Source: Ptychodera flava | Taxonomy: Eukaryota; Hemichordata; Enteropneusta; Ptychoderidae | Assembly: GCF_041260155.1 (NCBI RefSeq) | Contig: NC_091944.1 | Location: 24,776,332-24,840,331, forward strand | Direction of reading: 5' to 3' | Length of the DNA: 64,000 bases | In this document: positions 59,831 through 64,000 of the stretch, in pieces | Layout: every line of letters begins with the position of its first letter | Numbering within the stretch: position 1 is the stretch's first letter | Translations under genes and position numbers: made by a program | Notes under the pieces: generated by a model | The model's database searches: none | Told to the model about the DNA's origin: nothing | Seen by the model: only the letters and a program-made list of their open reading frames with translations

Positions 59831-60010
59831 GATAGAATACGCCCCGAGAATACGCCTTGGGGGACAGACATTCGGACCAATCTTGTTCAGTTATTTTCTG
59901 CGGATCTACCGCTTGCGTGGACCCATAAGCTTAGAAGCTCTTTGCGTAAATGAATGTTTAACTGTCTTCGTTTTATGAAAACCGATTATTCATTTTTTCG
60001 CCTAGGTATA
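59831..60010. mobile_element. MITE family B, end fragment
   Basis: AATACGCCTTGGGGGACAGA, then TTCGGAC, ATCTACCGCTTGCG and further blocks match the complement of the right half of the copy at 12612. The left border is duplicated (GAATACGCC twice). Confidence 0.6.
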
Positions 60011-60554
60011 TGCCTTACAATCTTCATACCAAGTGTTACCTGCAATCAGAAGTGAACATTTAGCCACAAAATCACATTGTGCATTTGACTTATCGAGTGT
60101 CACAGTGGTAATTGTATCTGATGTCTCAGCCACTGTAGAGACGAACGTTCGGAAGTGCGACCTCTATAGTTTATCAGCAAAGGGACTTTCGTCTATATTA
60201 ACGCCCTGCTCTCGACGCAAGATACACATTCTGTAAGTTACGTGTTCAAATCATCCCATTTCTGTGTCTAGATCAGCTAACACCAAATGTACATAAAAGA
60301 TATACAGCTATACGTCGAAAAGACAACAAATTTGGGGCAATTTTCTCAGACACGAATATCGAAAGATGATTTCAAATAATAAAAGCTAAAATAGCTAAGA
60401 TATGAAATTCTGATGTGGTAAACAATAAATAAACAAACCTAGCTTCGAATTATTGACACTTTTAAGGAAAAAGAGAATCGGCGATTCATTAAATCGAATC
60501 ATCAAACTGAAAGGCTTTTCCAAATCATATCCTTCCGAAATATGAAATGAAATT

Positions 60555-60780
60555 AGCGTTCACTGTGTGAAACCATAGAAACAGATTATCCGATATTTGC
60601 CGACTCGTGAAATTCAACAAGACCCGCCATTCCTGTGTTAATTCTATGGGTCAAAAAAGTCAAATTTTCGATTTTCAAGAAAACAGGCAGGACGGTGAAA
60701 AATTTAGTTACTTCAAAATGAACCCCCATATGTGACACACCAATGTATTGTAAAAGTTTGAGAGTCCGCATATCTGCTTG
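60555..60780. mobile_element. MITE family B, internal fragment
   Basis: CGCCATTCCTGTGTTAATTC, CAAATTTTCGATTTTCAA and AGAGTCCGCATATC match, on the opposite strand, the interior of the copy at 38934. The outer end is eroded. Confidence 0.6.
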
Positions 60781-62829
60781 CCACTTATGCTCATATGCTC
60801 ATTCATAGTGTCTCACAACTATACATTCAACAGCTTCTCAGCCGGAGGTGGTCTATCTGAAATCCCGTCAGAACTCAGTAATATCTCGTGCGGATTTGAA
60901 ACCACAACCTATATGGTGCCTACTCAAGACGTCATGGTGACTAGCAAAGAAGTTAGCGGTCAAAACTACCCATCTCATACGTATCAGCTTTTTCGTTATT
61001 ATTGCATAAACTGGTGTTCCCAGTCAACTTTTCGAAGTCCATCACGTGGAAAATACATCTTACCATGTGTTCTTATGCAGTTTACATTACTTTATGACAA
61101 ATGTTCAGCCTACATAATGAGAGAATCAATTTTTGGTCAAGCTTGCAAGGAGAGAACGCTTCTATGGGTTTGACCCTAATATCAATGTTTTATTCCCATT
61201 GTTTAATCTCTTGCCAAGTCTTGTGGGAATGTGTGAAGAAGGTGACGAAAGTGCGGCTGACTCGCAGCGTGTTTGCAAGGTTATATCTGATTGGTCGATT
61301 GTCATTATTAACAACCACTTAGGGAGTTATTTGTATTGTTTCATTATATTGGTAAGATTCAGCCACCCAATGGATAACAGCTTCGAAATCGCTGCGAGTC
61401 GGCCCCGAAATTGCGACAACCTTCTCGCGTTTTATAATTCACAACCGTGGAAGGGGTTGACGCTGCACTCGGAGCACTTCCGACAGTAATCAAGAACATA
61501 TATGCGCATGCGTGATCTCAGTGAACCACGATACATATATATATGGTAGGCCGCATACATCTTGATATGATTTCAGCAAATTGAGCAGTGGGGAGTAATA
61601 AAGGCAAGCGATGATACTGGCTTATTACTGCTTAAGGATCCTGTCATGCGTTCAGTTTGGTGCGATGACCGTGTGCTGTGAATCATCAAGCAGTTTAATC
61701 GACATCCGTTCCATCGATCTTGTGTGCCTTTAATGGTCGAATTAATCCAAATGATTGTTTAATAAGACGATACGTCAGAGCTACGGTTTCAGAGAATGTG
61801 TTTAAATAGTCTACGTTTCTCCCTCTGAAGAAAGCCGCGCAGAAGATGCTGAACTTGGCATCCTTGACTTTCCCCTTAACATATTAAAAACCGTTCTTCT
61901 GTTCTGAACACTCACTATAGTAGACTAGGCTAGGGGCAGTCACAATCTCAGAGAAACGCTCTCACATATGCACATACATACACGCAGTCACATGAACAAA
62001 TATATACTACAAAACCTCTTGAGCATGAAACATTTCTACGGTACATGCGCAGTGGCGGTTTCATGGCAGCCTTTTTATTGAAATGGCGAATGCACTTCCA
62101 GTGGCTAGACAGACATGAACGTGTGATCATTTACGTCAGTACCTTTGAATCCGCGTATCGACATTAACATTGTCTTGTTCAGCCCCGGCAAGCAAAAATG
62201 AAAATACCCTCAGTCCGACCCTCTAGGGATCACTTACTGCTTAATGTTAACATGTCCATTGCGAACGAGTGAACCTCTGCAAATCTGGGCCGTAACTCAT
62301 GTCAGCATCATAATCCAAACATATTGCACATTTAAGAAAGCCTTGTATGTCTTTTAAGGCGGACCGATCCATCATGCTTGGGCCGTGAGTACCGCAGGTC
62401 CGCAGGCTGCTTCATGTCATAAAAAGGTTGAAAAATTGCCATCATAAATGTCACCAGAATCTAGCAAACGGCAGGAATTAAATCTCAGCTTTGAACAAAA
62501 AGCACTCGTTTGCGATTAAAGAGCACAGTAGCCTTTAAAACTAAACGCCCATATTCAGTTTTTATTTTTCCTTTGACACAGATAATGGCGAATCTCAAAA
62601 ATACAAGCCGTTTGATCTGGTCCGAAAATATGGTCTGAAGGTCTCAGATTTTTATATTTGCGTTATCTCGAGTAATTATCTCCACATTATGGTGAAATAG
62701 GCGTTTACTTCGATCCAGACGCCAGATATCATATTTAGATAGACACTGCTAATTGAGTTTTATCGATTTGTCTTGTCTTCAGCTTGTCCAAAAATCCTGT
62801 ATTATGTGCAACGCCTCATTTCATTGTAG
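60781..62829. other. No gene recognised
   Basis: About 2 kb. Overlapping plus-strand frames at 60778-61489 have no recognised domain and no splice or start support. A short (AT)n patch lies near 61531. Confidence 0.35.
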
Positions 62830-63088
62830 TTAAAGGGAAACAGTCGTCGGAACTGCGCCTGTGCGACTTTCTTGTTTACAAACAATGTATTTCGTGCACG
62901 ATATCTGGATGCACCTCATCATCATAGCAGCAACTTATATTATACGATGTAGATATGATGACAGACATGTTTTAACTTTCATCAAATAATCACCATCGTA
63001 CCTTGGATACGGTGTTGACATTGGTCGTATTGGTCGTATGGGTCCCATACGACCTTTGAGCGCAGTTCTGACGATTGTCTCCCTTTAA
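62830..63088. mobile_element. MITE family D, copy 2 (TTAA-flanked)
   Basis: 259 bp from TTAAAGGGAAAC to TCTCCCTTTAA, inverted relative to the copy at 27448. Shared blocks: GTTTACAAACAATGTAT, GACATGTTTTAAC, GTGTTGACATTGG and GTATGGGTCCCATACGACC, the last itself near-palindromic. Confidence 0.88.
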
Positions 63089-63140
63089 GAGATATCCTGA
63101 ACATGTCCAAACTAGACTACTTTGTTGCCTAACAATGTGC

Positions 63141-63333
63141 TTAAAGGTATACAGTCACTTGTAATGTAAATATGCCCATATATGGTCAATGGGACGTTCC
63201 TTGGTATTGGAAATACCCAAGTGAGGGCGCTGTTTTTAAAAAGCGGCCACCCGCTTAAAATCTGTGATTGGTTAGATTTTCTCTTTCCATGGTAACTGTG
63301 GCAAAATTGAAACAGGTGACAGTATACCTTTAA
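63141..63333. mobile_element. MITE family E (TTAA-flanked)
   Basis: 193 bp with 18-bp inverted repeats differing at one position: TTAAAGGTATACAGTCAC at the left, GTGACAGTATACCTTTAA at the right. TTAA stands at both borders. Non-coding. The only copy in this window. Confidence 0.9.
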
Positions 63334-64000
63334 CTGTACACACTTTTTGTTCACAGTAAGGCTAAAATTTGTTTTTCAATGTAATGTATAGCGAAGTAGA
63401 AATATCTATTTCATCGAGCAAAAATAGTGGAAATATGATAAAAAATACAACTGTTGTCCAAGAAACGTAAGCAACTCCTCTCAATTGAAATCATCTGCCT
63501 TCGTAACTCCTTCCATCTCTTGCGTCACGTTCACTTTGAGCTCAAATCAAAACGTCTACATCAATAATGATACTAAAATGAAATCAAGTAAATTTGTCTC
63601 GAAACCCGGTGAAATGACGCTACAGGAGATGGCAAGAAATGCATCGTGCTATACAGTTAATCTTTCTGATTGTATTGGAGCCCACGGGGACATCATAAGC
63701 TTGTCAAACCTAATGAGATCCTTTTCACCAGAAACGGAATGGATGTATTCCGTGATTAAAGTATTGCCCAGTCACAGCGTTTTTAAAGATGGACGGGGAA
63801 TTAAACGCAACGAATCTGTAATCTGTTTTTCTAAACTTAAGAAGATTGTGCACGTTGGAGTACAATGACGGTAGTCAACACCGCGAGCTGTATCCTACTA
63901 TTGGGTTTCACTTGCTCAGAGTTGAGCGAGTTGCGCTTTTAACTGATGAGAATTTAAAAACATGGGCAGCAGTGAAATGTACATTTCATATCTGCGGTTC
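63334..64000. other. No gene recognised
   Basis: A plus-strand frame of 127 codons (63485-63868) has no recognised domain or convincing start context. Confidence 0.35.

Noticed and set aside
60778-61489. Overlapping plus-strand frames
   Set aside because: No domain, partly within a MITE B fragment at the left, no coding signature.
63485-63868. 127-codon plus-strand frame
   Set aside because: No recognised domain; it cannot be told apart from a chance frame without transcript data.

Overview
This is nuclear DNA of an animal. The evidence is host genes with GT-AG introns, TRIM-type NHL repeats, coiled-coil RING proteins, LINEs, a Penelope-like fragment, many short inverted-repeat transposons and long di- and tetranucleotide runs. 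The mix fits a marine invertebrate, most likely a deuterostome such as a hemichordate or lancelet. That placement is inference from family knowledge. No bacterial, organellar, rRNA, tRNA or CRISPR feature was recognised.

Layout. 1-2389: a 5'-truncated LINE on the minus strand. 2390-9594: gene-poor DNA with microsatellites and two short transposons. 9595-10626 (minus): an intronless reading frame for an unrecognised 343-residue charged protein. 10627-19770: gene-poor, with two or more copies of a TTAA-flanked MITE and a roughly 400-bp tetranucleotide array. 19776-26952 (plus): two close paralogues of a coiled-coil/C-terminal RING gene. Each has a probable 5' untranslated exon, an intron holding a (GA)n run and one coding exon. 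A CR1/L2-like LINE lies between them. 27448-38753: MITEs, a Penelope-like fragment inside long inverted repeats and degenerate tandem repeats. 39729-47953 (minus): a five-exon gene whose exons join in frame at all four junctions to give 1058 residues: a GT-B glycosyltransferase-like domain, a short linker, a small alpha/beta domain resembling TRADD-N, a long coiled coil and a six-bladed NHL propeller. 50954-56640: a dense cluster of inverted-repeat elements, two of them about 1.6 kb, one containing a ~180-bp satellite. 56706-57618 (plus): a third, divergent coiled-coil/RING gene. 57740-64000: more MITEs, no recognised gene.

How the genes may work together. The RING proteins look like E3 ubiquitin ligases made of a coiled coil plus a C-terminal RING. 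In all three the last zinc ligand is Asp, not Cys. The large minus-strand gene carries the coiled coil and NHL half of a TRIM-NHL protein, but has a GT-B-like and a TRADD-N-like module where the RING and B-boxes would be. The neighbourhood therefore holds the parts of a TRIM-like system in separate genes. A role in innate immunity or ubiquitin signalling is inference. The five-exon gene is the most interesting object here.

Mobile DNA. At least five short non-autonomous families end in TTAA (A 'GGGCAG', B 'GGTAGTATGCGCC', C 'AAGCCCCACTAGCTG', D 'AAGGGA', E 'AAGGTATACAGTCAC'). This is the target preference of piggyBac and Kolobok transposases. One B copy sits inside an A copy exactly at a TTAA.
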